A stretch of DNA of 64,000 nucleotides, taken from the NCBI RefSeq assembly GCF_002368395.1, contig NZ_AP018254.1, positions 5,456,001-5,520,000 of the forward strand, in the 5' to 3' direction. Position numbers and translations under genes: made by a program. This document shows, in pieces, positions 55,752 through 64,000 of this stretch (the stretch's first letter is position 1; each line of letters starts with the position of its first letter). The DNA comes from Calothrix sp. NIES-3974 (GTDB lineage: Bacteria > Cyanobacteriota > Cyanobacteriia > Cyanobacteriales > Nostocaceae). The notes beneath the pieces were generated by a model that worked only from the letters and a program-made list of their open reading frames with translations, was not told the DNA's origin and made no database searches.

Positions 55752-55836
55752 TTTAATTTTTGATGCACTAATAACAAGTGTACCTCATTTACCTCGAAAG
55801 TGCTGTAAGTTATTTCCTCAACAGGATAATTGGTCA

Positions 55837-57021
55837 TTGGGGAGTAGGGAAAGTCGTATTGGGTATGTGGATTATCGTCAGTATGGAGTTGATTTAGAAC
55901 TAGAAAAACAACGTTTAGGTGAGCGAGTTTTGCGTAAAAATGAACACCACGTTAAACGTTATCCTGTGAGTCCCCAATTTGTAGAGGAAGGTCAGCAAAA
56001 TCTTGAAAGTCTGACAATTGCTGCCTATCCCTATGATTTTGAAGAAATGCAAGGATTAATCTTAATTGAATGTGTGGGAAAATCGGCATTAATTCGGAAA
56101 CAAAATGGCTGGTTAGAGTTATATTTACAGCGAGCAGCCCACGCGATTTGGTATGCCACAACCTATGCTAGACAAAATGTGCAAACCAGTCAATTAACGA
56201 ATTTACATGGCTTTACCGAATCCCTTACCCAATTATCAGACCCCAAGGAATTATTTAGTCAAATAGCTTGGGAAACATTACATATTTTAGCTGCGGATGT
56301 GGTGGTAATTTATGAATACGACCGTACAACCCAGGAATTTATCACTCCTCCAGATATTGCTGGGAGATTAATTTATGTAGAACAAATGAAAAGTGAAGTA
56401 AGTAGTAATAACGTTCCCCAAAAGTTAATTGATTATGGTGTAAATACCTACTCCCATGATTTGGCAACTGACCCAGTATTCCAAAAATCTGACTTTTCCC
56501 AACGAGAACAAATTAAATCGGCAGCAGGAATTTTATTAAAAATTCAAGATGAAATAGTTGGTGTAATATTCATTAATTATCGCCGAGAATTTTACTTTTC
56601 CGACAGTGTCCGCACATTAATTGAAACTCTGGCTTCATCAATTGCGATCGCTATCAAAAATCAGCGTTGGCTAGGTAATTGGGTGGAGGCTTTAAATGAT
56701 ATTGATTTAAAAATTATTACCGCCAATCAACAGGAGGAATTACTTCACCAAATCGTTGAACGGGCTGCAAGTGCCACTAATGCTAATTTCGCAGCTATTA
56801 GATTAGTAAATAAGGTAAATCAAACCCTAGAAACCTGTGCAATTTATCCCCCTTCCTGTCCACGCACATCCGGTAAATACTTGAGTAGTTTTGATGAAGG
56901 AATTACGGGTTGGGTAGCCAAAAATCGGATGCCTCAACGGGTTGATGATGTTTCAAAAGACTCGCGTTATCGAGCTTTTTTCCCTAATGTGGGTAAGGTC
57001 TTTCTTGTCTACTTAATCTAA
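55837..57021 (+). pseudogene. GAF-domain signalling protein, truncated at both ends
   Basis: The frame is open from the insertion-sequence edge and encodes about 394 residues. It starts within a GAF domain (end at GLILIECVGKSALIRKQNGW), contains a complete GAF domain (about 105-270: LFSQIAWETLHILAADVVVI to FSDSVRTLIETLASSIAIAI) and the first part of a third (about 290-390, ITGWVAKNRMPQRVDDVSKD). The third breaks off at NVGKVFLVYLI where a GAF domain would continue with a conserved 'ELCVPI'-type strand. The listed start is a TTG and probably artificial. Both truncations suggest a pseudogene, although the middle frame is undamaged. Confidence 0.7.
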
Positions 57022-57086
57022 TTATTACTGTGATGTGTTCAAAGATGGGACGAAATAAATAGAATCATGATGACAGGGGAAAAAGC

Positions 57087-57419
57087 ATGGATGAGTTGAA
57101 AGTGATTTTGGTGGAAGATAATAAAAATTGGCAACATATTCTGCAAGAAAAACTCAGACAAGCTTTCAAACAAATCGGACACTCCCAAGACCGGGTTTAT
57201 TTAGTTGATAATTTTGCTGACGCATATAATCAACTGAGTCAAAATCATTGGGATTTGCTGGTGACAGACGTTGCGCTAGGTGATTCGACTGAAGAATCTA
57301 TGCGTTTTGGTATCCAACTTATCGAACTTGCACGCGATCGCCAAATTCCCGCGATCGCAATTAGTGGTTCGATCAAGGTGACAACCCAAGATGTCCGCAA
57401 TATCCTTGTTCAATACTAA
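57087..57419 (+). CDS. Receiver domain, N-terminal part of a receiver-CHAT gene
   Basis: A 110-residue receiver domain beginning MDELKVILVEDNKNWQHILQ, with the acidic pocket VEDN and the phospho-acceptor Asp in WDLLVTDVALGD. It ends at ILVQY with a TAA (57417-57419) where the usual receiver fold would still need its last helix. The same frame then continues with ASDFFSKRDFDTVDFI, the usual 'x-G-A-x-DFFxK' end of a receiver, straight into a CHAT domain. The stop is therefore inside the domain, and the listed protein is probably an incomplete fold. A GAF-domain gene lies directly upstream. Confidence 0.75.
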   Translation: MDELKVILVEDNKNWQHILQEKLRQAFKQIGHSQDRVYLVDNFADAYNQLSQNHWDLLVTDVALGDSTEESMRFGIQLIELARDRQIPAIAISGSIKVTTQDVRNILVQY

Positions 57420-58091
57420 GCTTCCGATTTTTTTAGTAAGCGGGATTTTGATACTGTTGATTTTATCAATCGGGTCAAACAACTTCTATTAAATCGTCAT
57501 GGACTCGGATTTCCCATTAAAATTCTGTTTCTGGGAGCAAATCCTATTAACACCACCCAATTACGCATTGGTAGCGAGGTTCGCGATATTTATGAAATCC
57601 TCCGTCGCGGATCTGTACGGGAAAATTTTTCTGTTGAAACTTATACCTCTGTCCGTCCTGGTGATATTAGTCAAGGAATTTTAGACTTTAAACCTGCGAT
57701 TATTCACTTTTCGGGACATGGAACAGAAAACGGAGAGATTTTATTGGAAAACGAATCCGGTGAGATTCAACCCCTATCTGCAACCAATTTTGCTGGATAT
57801 TTTGCTCGCATTCAACCCCAAATACCAATTCACTGTCTAATTCTCAATGCTTGTCATTCTGCACCCCTTGCTCAAGCCCTAGCAACACATTTACCCTATG
57901 TAATTGGGATGGACATTGCCATCAGTGACGCAGCAGCCATGAAATTCGCCGTGGGTTTTTATAAAGCATTGGCTAACCATGCTTCCATCCCTGAAGCTTA
58001 CCATCAAGGTTGCGGTGAAATTCAACTTTATAACCTTGCGGAAGAATTAACCCCTAAACTTTATCAAAAAATTGGGAGTAACCGACATTGA
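57420..58091 (+). pseudogene. CHAT protease part, separated from the receiver by one TAA
   Basis: The frame after the TAA is fully open to 58091 (about 223 residues) and has no ATG, GTG or TTG before base 57744. It reads the end of the receiver (ASDFFSKRDFDTVDF), a linker, then a CHAT protease domain: IKILFLGANPINTTQLRIGS, the catalytic His in IIHFSGHGTENGE and the catalytic Cys in LILNACHSAPLAQAL. The 5' half would be lost if translation began only at 57744, which would exclude the His. So either the gene is recently broken, the stop is read through, or it is a sequencing error. Confidence 0.7.
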
Positions 58092-58795
58092 GTGCGATCG
58101 CGATCGCTGACGTAAAACATCTATTCAAAGATGGGAAGTGGGGAGTAGCCATATCTAGAGTGAGATTGCGCTCTGATGGAAAAAGCCTATTAGAATCTCA
58201 CATCCTCAAACAGCAAATAATTGTTGCGAATGTGAGCTTTTGCTGAGGTTAGGAAGTAAACTTCTCATTCAGAATCATGGCAAGCGTTGAGTAATACTAT
58301 TTTAGGAACAGCCTAATACATTTTCTAACCCTGCTCCCCATCAGGTATCAACTCCCAAGTAAAACGGTATAACGGCTTGATCTTCCTCCTACTACCTATT
58401 CCCCACTCTCTACTCCCTACTCCCTGTAAATTTTAGGGATTTGTGAGAAATATAAGTTAAGTTTTGTAAGCCTTTGAAACTAGAAAACAATAATTTTTAA
58501 CGAACAGAGGGTCTAAGTCGTTGTATAAATATATTTTGGAAGGGTAAAACGTCGAGAGGGGTTGCTTGAACGTAGTTATCCCTTGGTTCCTGGCTCATCT
58601 GAGTTATTCATGAACTTTTGTAAAAAAGTTTTAATATGGGAGCCAAGAAGAGATTAGACTGTATCAAGGATATCTGTTTGACCTTTCTGGGTTGCGAACT
58701 GCAATCTATCGTCAGAGTCACAGGATATGTGGACTTTAGATATAAAGTTCAAAAAACAAGACAAATCTAAAATTAACGGATAGGAGATTAGATTA
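58092..58795. promoter_or_regulatory. Phycocyanin operon upstream region
   Basis: This 704-bp stretch has no supported gene and must hold the cpc promoter. A repeat segment near 58340-58375 (GGTATCAACTCCCAAGTAAA) also occurs near 28719-28750, and a decayed MITE end (TTGTGAGAAATA) lies near 58440-58452. I did not find a TTGCACA-type (RcaC) direct repeat by eye. Confidence 0.45.
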
Positions 58796-59314
58796 ATGTT
58801 AGATGCGTTTGCCAAAGTAGTATCGCAGGCTGATGCCCGTGGTGAATACCTCAGCACTGCTCAATTAGATGCATTGATGAACATGGTAAAAGACGGTAAC
58901 AAACGGATGGATACCGTTAACCGGATTACCAGCAATGCATCGGCAATCGTTGCGAACGCAGCGCGTGCATTATTTGCAGAACAGCCCCAATTGATTGCAC
59001 CAGGTGGAAACGCTTACACCAGCCGTCGGATGGCAGCTTGCTTGCGCGATATGGAAATCATCTTGCGCTACGTGACCTATGCAATCTTTGCTGGAGATGC
59101 AAGTGTACTTGACGACCGTTGTTTGAACGGATTGCGCGAAACCTACTTGGCATTGGGTACTCCCGGTGCATCGGTTGCAGTTGGCGTGCAAAAAATGAAA
59201 GAAGCAGCAATTGCGATCGCAAATGACAGAAACGGTATCACCCAAGGTGATTGCAGTGCATTAATGTCTGAAGTAGCAAGCTACTTCGATCGTGCAGCAG
59301 CAGCCGTTGCATAA
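58796..59314 (+). CDS. cpcB: C-phycocyanin beta subunit
   Basis: The 172-residue beta chain of phycocyanin, a main light-harvesting protein of phycobilisome rods. Cys82 ([20 protein letters not shown]) and Cys153 (GDCSALMSE) carry phycocyanobilin; the Asn72 region [15 protein letters not shown] is the usual methylated-Asn site. It is clearly phycocyanin rather than phycoerythrocyanin: it has the [10 protein letters not shown] start and lacks the PecB-type insertion. TAGGAGA lies 8 bp upstream as a ribosome-binding site. It is the first gene of the operon, followed by cpcA after 122 bp. Confidence 0.97.
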   Translation: MLDAFAKVVSQADARGEYLSTAQLDALMNMVKDGNKRMDTVNRITSNASAIVANAARALFAEQPQLIAPGGNAYTSRRMAACLRDMEIILRYVTYAIFAGDASVLDDRCLNGLRETYLALGTPGASVAVGVQKMKEAAIAIANDRNGITQGDCSALMSEVASYFDRAAAAVA

Positions 59315-59436
59315 TTTGAAATAAGTCTAAGCGCTATTTGCTGACTATGTTGTGGGAATAAATGCAGATAGTCAGTTCGTGAAAATAGCTTTGAAACAGA
59401 AATTTCTAAAAAGCTTAAAAGGGAGATACCAAACCG

Positions 59437-59925
59437 ATGAAAACACCACTCACCGAAGCTGTAGCAGCAGCAGATTCTCAAGGACGTTTCTTGAGCAGCA
59501 CAGAAGTGCAAGTTGCTTTTGGTCGTTTCCGTCAAGCTACAGCTAGCTTGGAAGCAGCAAAAGCATTAACTGCCAAAGCTCAAAGCTTGGCTGAAGGTGC
59601 GGCAAACGCAGTATATCAAAAATTCCCCTATACCACCCAGATGACCGGACCCAACTTTGCATCTACCTCCACAGGTAAAGCAAAATGTGTGCGTGACATC
59701 GGTTACTACTTGCGCATGGTTACCTACTGCCTAGTTGTTGGTGGTACAGGTCCATTGGATGATTACTTGATTGCCGGTATCGCTGAAATCAACAAAACCT
59801 TCGACCTATCTCCTAGCTGGTATGTTGAAGCTCTCAAATACATCAAAGCTAACCACGGATTAAGCGGCGACCCTGCGGTTGAAGCTAATTCATACATTGA
59901 TTACGCTATTAACGCCCTCAGCTAA
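59437..59925 (+). CDS. cpcA: C-phycocyanin alpha subunit
   Basis: The 162-residue alpha chain, partner of CpcB. It begins [20 protein letters not shown] and carries its chromophore at Cys84 ([19 protein letters not shown]). The chromophore is attached by the CpcE/CpcF lyase encoded downstream. The ribosome-binding site GGGAGA lies 12 bp before the start. A strong stem-loop follows 14 bp after the stop. Confidence 0.97.
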   Translation: MKTPLTEAVAAADSQGRFLSSTEVQVAFGRFRQATASLEAAKALTAKAQSLAEGAANAVYQKFPYTTQMTGPNFASTSTGKAKCVRDIGYYLRMVTYCLVVGGTGPLDDYLIAGIAEINKTFDLSPSWYVEALKYIKANHGLSGDPAVEANSYIDYAINALS

Positions 59926-59939
59926 TTAGGGTTAATTTG

Positions 59940-60006
59940 CCCGGAAAGCGGTAGCGGCTCGGCTGGCATGGTGCTAGGAGTTGTTAAGCTTTCCGGGTAG
60001 TTTTTT
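59940..60006 (+). terminator. Stem-loop with T-run after cpcA (partial terminator)
   Basis: Stem CCCGGAAAGC (59940-59949) pairs with GCTTTCCGGG (59988-59997), followed by TAGTTTTTT. In cyanobacterial cpc operons such a structure protects the abundant cpcBA message and lets only part of the transcription reach the linker genes. Confidence 0.75.
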
Positions 60007-60193
60007 AGGCTTTGCATAAAAAAATCATATTAGTGAATCGCTTCATCACTATAGTTCACTGTAGTGATGGGATGAAGGTGAGATAGACAAGCAAAACACA
60101 GAACAGTTGTTATGTTGGTAGAAAAATAACTGAAAGGTAGACTCAACATAACAAAATTGTTTTTGATAACATCAAATAACGGGGTATACAGTT

Positions 60194-61009
60194 ATGACCG
60201 GATTAGGAGCAGCTGCCCAGTTAGGAATTCGTGCGTTTGCGGAATCGGGTATAGTTGAACTGCGGAGTAATGCGGTTCGAGAAGATGTGGAGAACGTGAT
60301 TCGCAGCGCATATCGGCAGGTATTAGGGAATGCTTACTTACTGGAAGGTCAGCGTTTGACCAGTGCGGAATCATTGCTGCACAGTGGTGAAATCACCGTG
60401 CGTGATTTTATTCGGATGATTGCTCAATCCGAATTATACCGCGAAAGGTTTTTTTACAGTAATTCCCAAACTCGGTTTATTGAGTTGAATTATAAACACT
60501 TGCTGGGGAGAGCGCCACAGGACGAGACAGAAATCGCCTACCACGTAGACCTGTATAGTTCACAAGGTTACAGTGCAGATATCGATTCCTATATTGATTC
60601 TGTGGAGTACCAAGAGAACTTTGGAGATAACATCGTTCCCTACTACCGAGGTTTTTCTAGTCAGGTGGGACAGAAAAATATTGGTTTTAGCCGGATGTTC
60701 CAGTTGTATCGGGGATATGCCAATAGCGACACAAGTCAAGGGCAAAAACAAGGTAAATTGACTTGGGAAGTTGCGAAAAACCTGGCTTCACCGATTCGTC
60801 CAGCAAGTAGTGGTGCTTTAGTGGGTGGTGCAGTAGGTGCGCGGGGAGATGTGTATCGGATTCGTTATATGCAAGCAGCATCACCAAATGCGGCTGTTGT
60901 GAGACGCTCCACTAATGAAATAGTGGTTTCCTTTGAGCAATTGTCAAGTAAATTGCAACAGTTAAACCGTAAAGGTTGCAGGGTGATGAGTATTGGATTG
61001 GCTTCATAA
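60194..61009 (+). CDS. Phycocyanin rod linker (first of two)
   Basis: A 271-residue rod linker: an N-terminal arm ([20 protein letters not shown]), a PBS linker domain (about 20-180: [67 protein letters not shown]) and a C-terminal CpcD-like domain (about 215-271: [12 protein letters not shown] to [11 protein letters not shown]). It binds inside phycocyanin hexamers and orders the rod. It is a paralogue of the next gene, as in cpc operons with two linkers (cpcH/cpcI type). Confidence 0.92.
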   Translation: MTGLGAAAQLGIRAFAESGIVELRSNAVREDVENVIRSAYRQVLGNAYLLEGQRLTSAESLLHSGEITVRDFIRMIAQSELYRERFFYSNSQTRFIELNYKHLLGRAPQDETEIAYHVDLYSSQGYSADIDSYIDSVEYQENFGDNIVPYYRGFSSQVGQKNIGFSRMFQLYRGYANSDTSQGQKQGKLTWEVAKNLASPIRPASSGALVGGAVGARGDVYRIRYMQAASPNAAVVRRSTNEIVVSFEQLSSKLQQLNRKGCRVMSIGLAS

Positions 61010-61175
61010 ATTCAGTCAGTAGTAAACCCGTTGTCTAGTAGTTGCAAATCATTAACAAATTCACAGATGGTGAAAAATTGGGAATGGGTTATTGATTTGT
61101 TGGAGTTGTCGTGTTGGTCAGCATGGCAACTCACTCTCGTGGAAATATGAACAGTAAGGAGATAGTGTTGAGACT

Positions 61176-62045
61176 ATGGCAATAACTACCGCAGCTTCTC
61201 GTTTAGGAACAGAAGCATTTGATCAGACTGCACCCTTAGAAATGCGTCCCCGCACAACCAAGGAAGAAGTAGAGTTAATTATCAGTGCTGTTTATCGGCA
61301 GTTATTAGGTAATGACTATTTGATGAAAGCAGAAAGACTTACCAGTGCGGAATCATTATTACGTGATGGTAAAATTACCGTGCGTGACTTTGTGCGTCAG
61401 GTAGCCAAATCAGAACTCTACAAGAAGAAATTTTTCTATAACTGCTTTCAAACTCGGACAATAGAGTTAAATTATAAGCACCTACTAGGTCGCGCACCCT
61501 ATGATGAGTCGGAGATTATTTTTCACTTAGATTTGTATCAAAACGCGGGATTTGAAGCAGATATCGATTCTTACATCGATTCACCAGAGTACGAAGCGAA
61601 TTTTGGCGAGAATATTGTTCCCTATTATCGTGGTTTCCAAACCCAAACAGGACAAAAAACCGTTGGTTTTAGCCGCATGTTCCAATTATATCGGGGATAT
61701 GCAAACAGCGATCGCGCCCAATTAAAAGGAAGTGTACCCCATTTGGTGAATGAACTGGGACGGAATGATGCCAGTGCAGTTGTATCACCTTCGGGAACTC
61801 AATCTGGATTTGCGTATGTAGCTCCGACAAAGGGTGTCACCCCAGCAACCGGATTTGGTGGTGGTGCAACCTTTGGTAAGGAAGGAAGACTATACCGGGT
61901 GGAAACTGCGGGTGTATTTGGTGCTGGATATCCGAAAACCCGTCGTGTGAATCAAGCGGTAGTAATTCCCTACGAGGAGTTATCTGGTTATATGCAGCGT
62001 GTTCAGCGTCAGGGTGGAAAAATCGCTAGTATTACACCTGTTTAG
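61176..62045 (+). CDS. cpcC: Phycocyanin rod linker CpcC
   Basis: A 289-residue rod linker whose start [15 protein letters not shown] and body closely follow, from memory, CpcC of other Nostocales. PBS linker domain at about 20-180 ([20 protein letters not shown] to [14 protein letters not shown]), a Ser/Gly-rich linker, and a CpcD domain at about 230-289 ([20 protein letters not shown]). It differs from the first linker mostly in the connector and in carrying more basic residues in the CpcD part. It lies 166 bp after it. Confidence 0.93.
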   Translation: MAITTAASRLGTEAFDQTAPLEMRPRTTKEEVELIISAVYRQLLGNDYLMKAERLTSAESLLRDGKITVRDFVRQVAKSELYKKKFFYNCFQTRTIELNYKHLLGRAPYDESEIIFHLDLYQNAGFEADIDSYIDSPEYEANFGENIVPYYRGFQTQTGQKTVGFSRMFQLYRGYANSDRAQLKGSVPHLVNELGRNDASAVVSPSGTQSGFAYVAPTKGVTPATGFGGGATFGKEGRLYRVETAGVFGAGYPKTRRVNQAVVIPYEELSGYMQRVQRQGGKIASITPV

Positions 62046-62173
62046 GAGGAGAGTAGGAGACAGGATACAGGAGACAGGAGATAAGTATTTATTATTATTT
62101 GTTATTTATGACTTACTCTCCTAACTCCCCTGCTCCAATCTCCCAGTTATTGAGATGGAAGAGGAATAAAATT

Positions 62174-62398
62174 ATGCTGGGAACAAAACTATTTCGCTAC
62201 GAAGTTGCTGGACTTAAGCAAAGTGATGAAACTGACAATTTGGGCTATCAAATTCGTAGTAGTGCCAATACAATTATTACAGTTCCCTACAACCGGATGA
62301 ACTCGGAAATGCGACGGATTACTCGGATGGGTGGAAAAATTGTGAGTATCCAACCTGTGTCCGCAGCAGAAAGTACTGAAAATCACGACAATAACTAG
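62174..62398 (+). CDS. cpcD: Rod-capping linker CpcD
   Basis: A 74-residue CpcD protein that closes the distal end of phycocyanin rods. It begins MLGTKLFRYEVAGLKQSDET and contains the CpcD core (SANTIITVPYNRMNSEMRRI). I moved the start from an upstream ATG-like position (62099) to the ATG at 62174, which gives the family length; the upstream codons come from a TCTCCTAACTCCC-type repeat. It lies 128 bp after cpcC. Confidence 0.93.
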   Translation: MLGTKLFRYEVAGLKQSDETDNLGYQIRSSANTIITVPYNRMNSEMRRITRMGGKIVSIQPVSAAESTENHDNN

Positions 62399-62584
62399 GG
62401 TATGCGGAAAAAGTCTTTTCCTAAGGGTAGGGAACAGGGAGTCAGTAGAGATGCGACATGTCGCGTGTGTACAGGAATAGTTTTAACCCAACTATTCCGC
62501 TTTTCATAAGACCCAAAAAATTAAAAATGCCAGGTTTTTAAGCCTTGCATACCTATATGTTGGCACTTTTGGCGACTAAAATCC

Positions 62585-62697
62585 CATCAATCGCTTGCAA
62601 AATCAGTTTTTTCTTTGTGACTTCGCTAACTACAGTGCATCCTGGATACTTCTTGATGCATCAATCGCTTGCAAAATCAGTTTTTTCTCTGTGACTT
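62585..62697. repeat. Direct repeat in the cpcD-cpcE gap
   Basis: A 39-base segment (CATCAATCGCTTGCAAAATC, then AGTTTTTTCTTTGTGACTT) at 62585-62623 is repeated with one change at 62659-62697, a 74-bp period. It sits in the 415-bp gap between cpcD and cpcE. A palindrome (ATGCGACATGTCGCGTGTG) lies near 62450-62470. Confidence 0.7.
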
Positions 62698-62813
62698 ACT
62701 CAATCCGATCCAAATCAGTCCCCCCATTTCCTTTGGAGACAACCAAACAAGAAAATAGCTAATTACTCCCTGCTCCCCACTCCCTATTTACAAGCGAGAA
62801 TTTTGATAGTTAA

Positions 62814-63638
62814 ATGGATGCCAACTTTGAACAAAATCAAGATAATGAAACCCTGACAATTGAACAAGTGATCGCAAATTTACGCGGGAATGATTTAGGT
62901 TTGCGTTTTTATGCAGCTTGGTGGTTAGGAAGATTTCGGGTGCAAAATCCAGAAGCAGTCAGGGAATTAATTATCGCTCTGGAGGATACGGATGACCGCA
63001 CACCGGAAGGTGGGTATCCATTAAGACGCAATGCGGCCCGTGCTTTGGGGAAAATAGGTGATTTATCAGCAGTAGAGGGATTAATTCAAGCTTTAGAATG
63101 TGCAGATTTTTACGTGCGAGAAGCTGCTGCTGAGTCCTTGGGAATGCTGGGGGATAGTTCGGCGATTCCGGCTTTAGGTAATTTGTTATCCTGTGGGGTG
63201 GAGGGGGAAGGATTAATCCAACCCCAACCGGATAATACCCATCCCTACGACGCGATTATTGAAGCCTTGGGTAGTTTACAAGCCATTGATTTGATACCCC
63301 AAATCGAATTATTCTTACAGCATCCGACACCGCGGGTACAGTATGCCGCAGCAAGGGCAATGTATCAGTTGACCAATGAAGGAAAGTATGGCGATATATT
63401 AGTTAGGGCTTTAGGTGTGGATGATTTACAATTACGTCGTGCAGCCTTGACGGATTTAGGTGCCATTGGTTACTTACCAGCAGCTGAAGCCATTTCCCAA
63501 ACTTTAGCAGAAAACAGTTTAAAATTAATTGCCCTCAAAGGATTACTGGAACATCAGGTAAAAAAGGTCTCACCCCCCACCCCCACCTTAACGGAGGATG
63601 TTATAAGAGTGATTACCTTGATGGACTCGCTACTATAA
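62814..63638 (+). CDS. cpcE: Phycocyanobilin lyase CpcE
   Basis: CpcE with CpcF attaches phycocyanobilin to Cys84 of the phycocyanin alpha subunit. The 274-residue protein is built of HEAT-like helical repeats: LRGNDLGLRFYAAWWLGRFR, DTDDRTPEGGYPLRRNAARA, LECADFYVREAAAESLG. The N-terminal region DERTPEGGYPLRRNA-like segment is typical of CpcE. The start at 62814 is an ATG. cpcF follows 103 bp downstream. The gene is separated from cpcD by 415 bp with repeats and may have its own promoter. Confidence 0.93.
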   Translation: MDANFEQNQDNETLTIEQVIANLRGNDLGLRFYAAWWLGRFRVQNPEAVRELIIALEDTDDRTPEGGYPLRRNAARALGKIGDLSAVEGLIQALECADFYVREAAAESLGMLGDSSAIPALGNLLSCGVEGEGLIQPQPDNTHPYDAIIEALGSLQAIDLIPQIELFLQHPTPRVQYAAARAMYQLTNEGKYGDILVRALGVDDLQLRRAALTDLGAIGYLPAAEAISQTLAENSLKLIALKGLLEHQVKKVSPPTPTLTEDVIRVITLMDSLL

Positions 63639-63741
63639 AATCCAGTCAAGAGTTATGAGTTAAGAGTTACGAACTCCAGTTTATTTCTAACTCTTAACTC
63701 TTGACTCTTTATTTTCCGGATAAACATTTTTAGATTAAATC

Positions 63742-64000
63742 ATGAATAATTCCCAACTTTGTCAAACATTAGTTAAAGCAGTAGAAGAAGCTGATTCCTC
63801 AAAAACACTATTGGAAGCGGTACAAAATTTAGCAGATGCCAGTTTAGAAGAATCTGTGCCTACTTTGATTGCGGCTTTGGGGTATAATAATCCAGGTGCT
63901 GCCGTTGCTGCCGTTGACGGGTTGGTAAAAATTGGTAAACCGGCAGTGACACCGTTATTGGAATTGATTGATAATTATAATTATGGAGCTAGGGCTTGGG
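63742..64000 (+). CDS. cpcF: Phycocyanobilin lyase CpcF, 5' part
   Basis: The gene begins MNNSQLCQTLVKAVEEADSS and runs off the window; 86 codons are seen. It has the HEAT-repeat pattern of CpcF (ESVPTLIAALGYNNPGAAVA), the partner of CpcE in the heterodimeric lyase. The position after cpcE confirms it. Confidence 0.92.
   Translation, partial: MNNSQLCQTLVKAVEEADSSKTLLEAVQNLADASLEESVPTLIAALGYNNPGAAVAAVDGLVKIGKPAVTPLLELIDNYNYGARAW

Larger units (their letters stand above)
54790..55805 (-). mobile_element. IS630-type insertion sequence, copy 2 (inverted)
   Basis: Same length (1016 bp) as copy 1 with identical encoded proteins, in opposite orientation. TA dinucleotides flank it (54788-54789 and 55806-55807). 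The GAF-domain gene begins directly at its right edge without an N-terminus, so the insertion probably accompanied loss of that gene's start. The two copies enclose 45 kb as inverted repeats. Confidence 0.92.

Noticed and set aside
1-64000. tRNA or rRNA genes
   Set aside because: I looked for T-arm (GTTCGAATC-like) and rRNA signatures and saw none; a dedicated search would be needed to exclude them.

Overview
The window comes from a filamentous, heterocyst-forming cyanobacterium of the Nostocales. Four things show this: a phycocyanin operon, dense GCGATCGC (HIP1) sites, the heterocyst regulator HetF, and next to it a tandem array of small RNA genes that matches NsiR1, each with a TCCGGA (DIF1-type) element at about -35. 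Intergenic DNA is rich in short palindromes, 'GGGAGTAGGGAGTAG' low-complexity tracts and MITE-like repeats. I saw no tRNA, rRNA, CRISPR array or prophage.

Layout. 1-8.0 kb: the end of a Uma2 protein, a decayed Spy/CpxP-like gene, a large plasmid-type replication protein (CyRepA1-like), an ABC exporter and ychF. 8.6-9.6 kb: an IS630-type insertion sequence; an apparently identical inverted copy lies at 54.8-55.8 kb. 9.6-25.8 kb: mostly housekeeping and light-harvesting genes, including a PLP decarboxylase, an MPBQ/MSBQ methyltransferase, cpcT, clpS, yjbQ, a CcaR-like regulator divergent from a membrane-anchored CpcL linker with a CcaR-type G-box between them, rnc and hetF. 26.5-27.9 kb: nine NsiR1 copies on the opposite strand to hetF. 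28.8-39.1 kb: a helicase/phosphoesterase pair, a 1384-residue inverse-autotransporter-like beta-helix protein and a Tat-exported PhoX phosphatase. 40.0-50.0 kb: a VirB/Trb-like type IV secretion cluster (candidates for VirB2, 3, 4, 5, 6, two VirB8 and VirB10) with no visible relaxase, coupling protein, VirB11 or VirB9; a convergent MoxR ATPase/LRV-repeat pair follows. 55.8-58.1 kb: a damaged signalling cassette, with a GAF protein beginning at the IS edge and a receiver-CHAT gene split by one in-frame TAA. 58.8-64.0 kb: cpcB-cpcA-two rod linkers-cpcD-cpcE-cpcF (cut by the window end).

How the genes fit together. Three dispersed loci serve phycobilisomes: the cpc operon supplies rods, their linkers and the alpha-84 lyase CpcE/F; CpcT modifies Cys153 of the beta subunit; CpcL makes the rod type that attaches to the membrane rather than to the core, and is placed for light-colour control by CcaR. 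HetF and NsiR1 form the heterocyst module; transcription of hetF from far upstream would run antisense through the array. The T4SS-like cluster and the CyRepA1-like gene both look plasmid-derived but lie 35 kb apart, with no integrase or attachment site seen.

Most notable: the CcaR/G-box/CpcL unit, the nine-copy NsiR1 array with exact 36-bp promoter spacing, the relaxase-less T4SS-like cluster, the beta-helix inverse autotransporter, and the receiver-CHAT gene broken by one stop codon.
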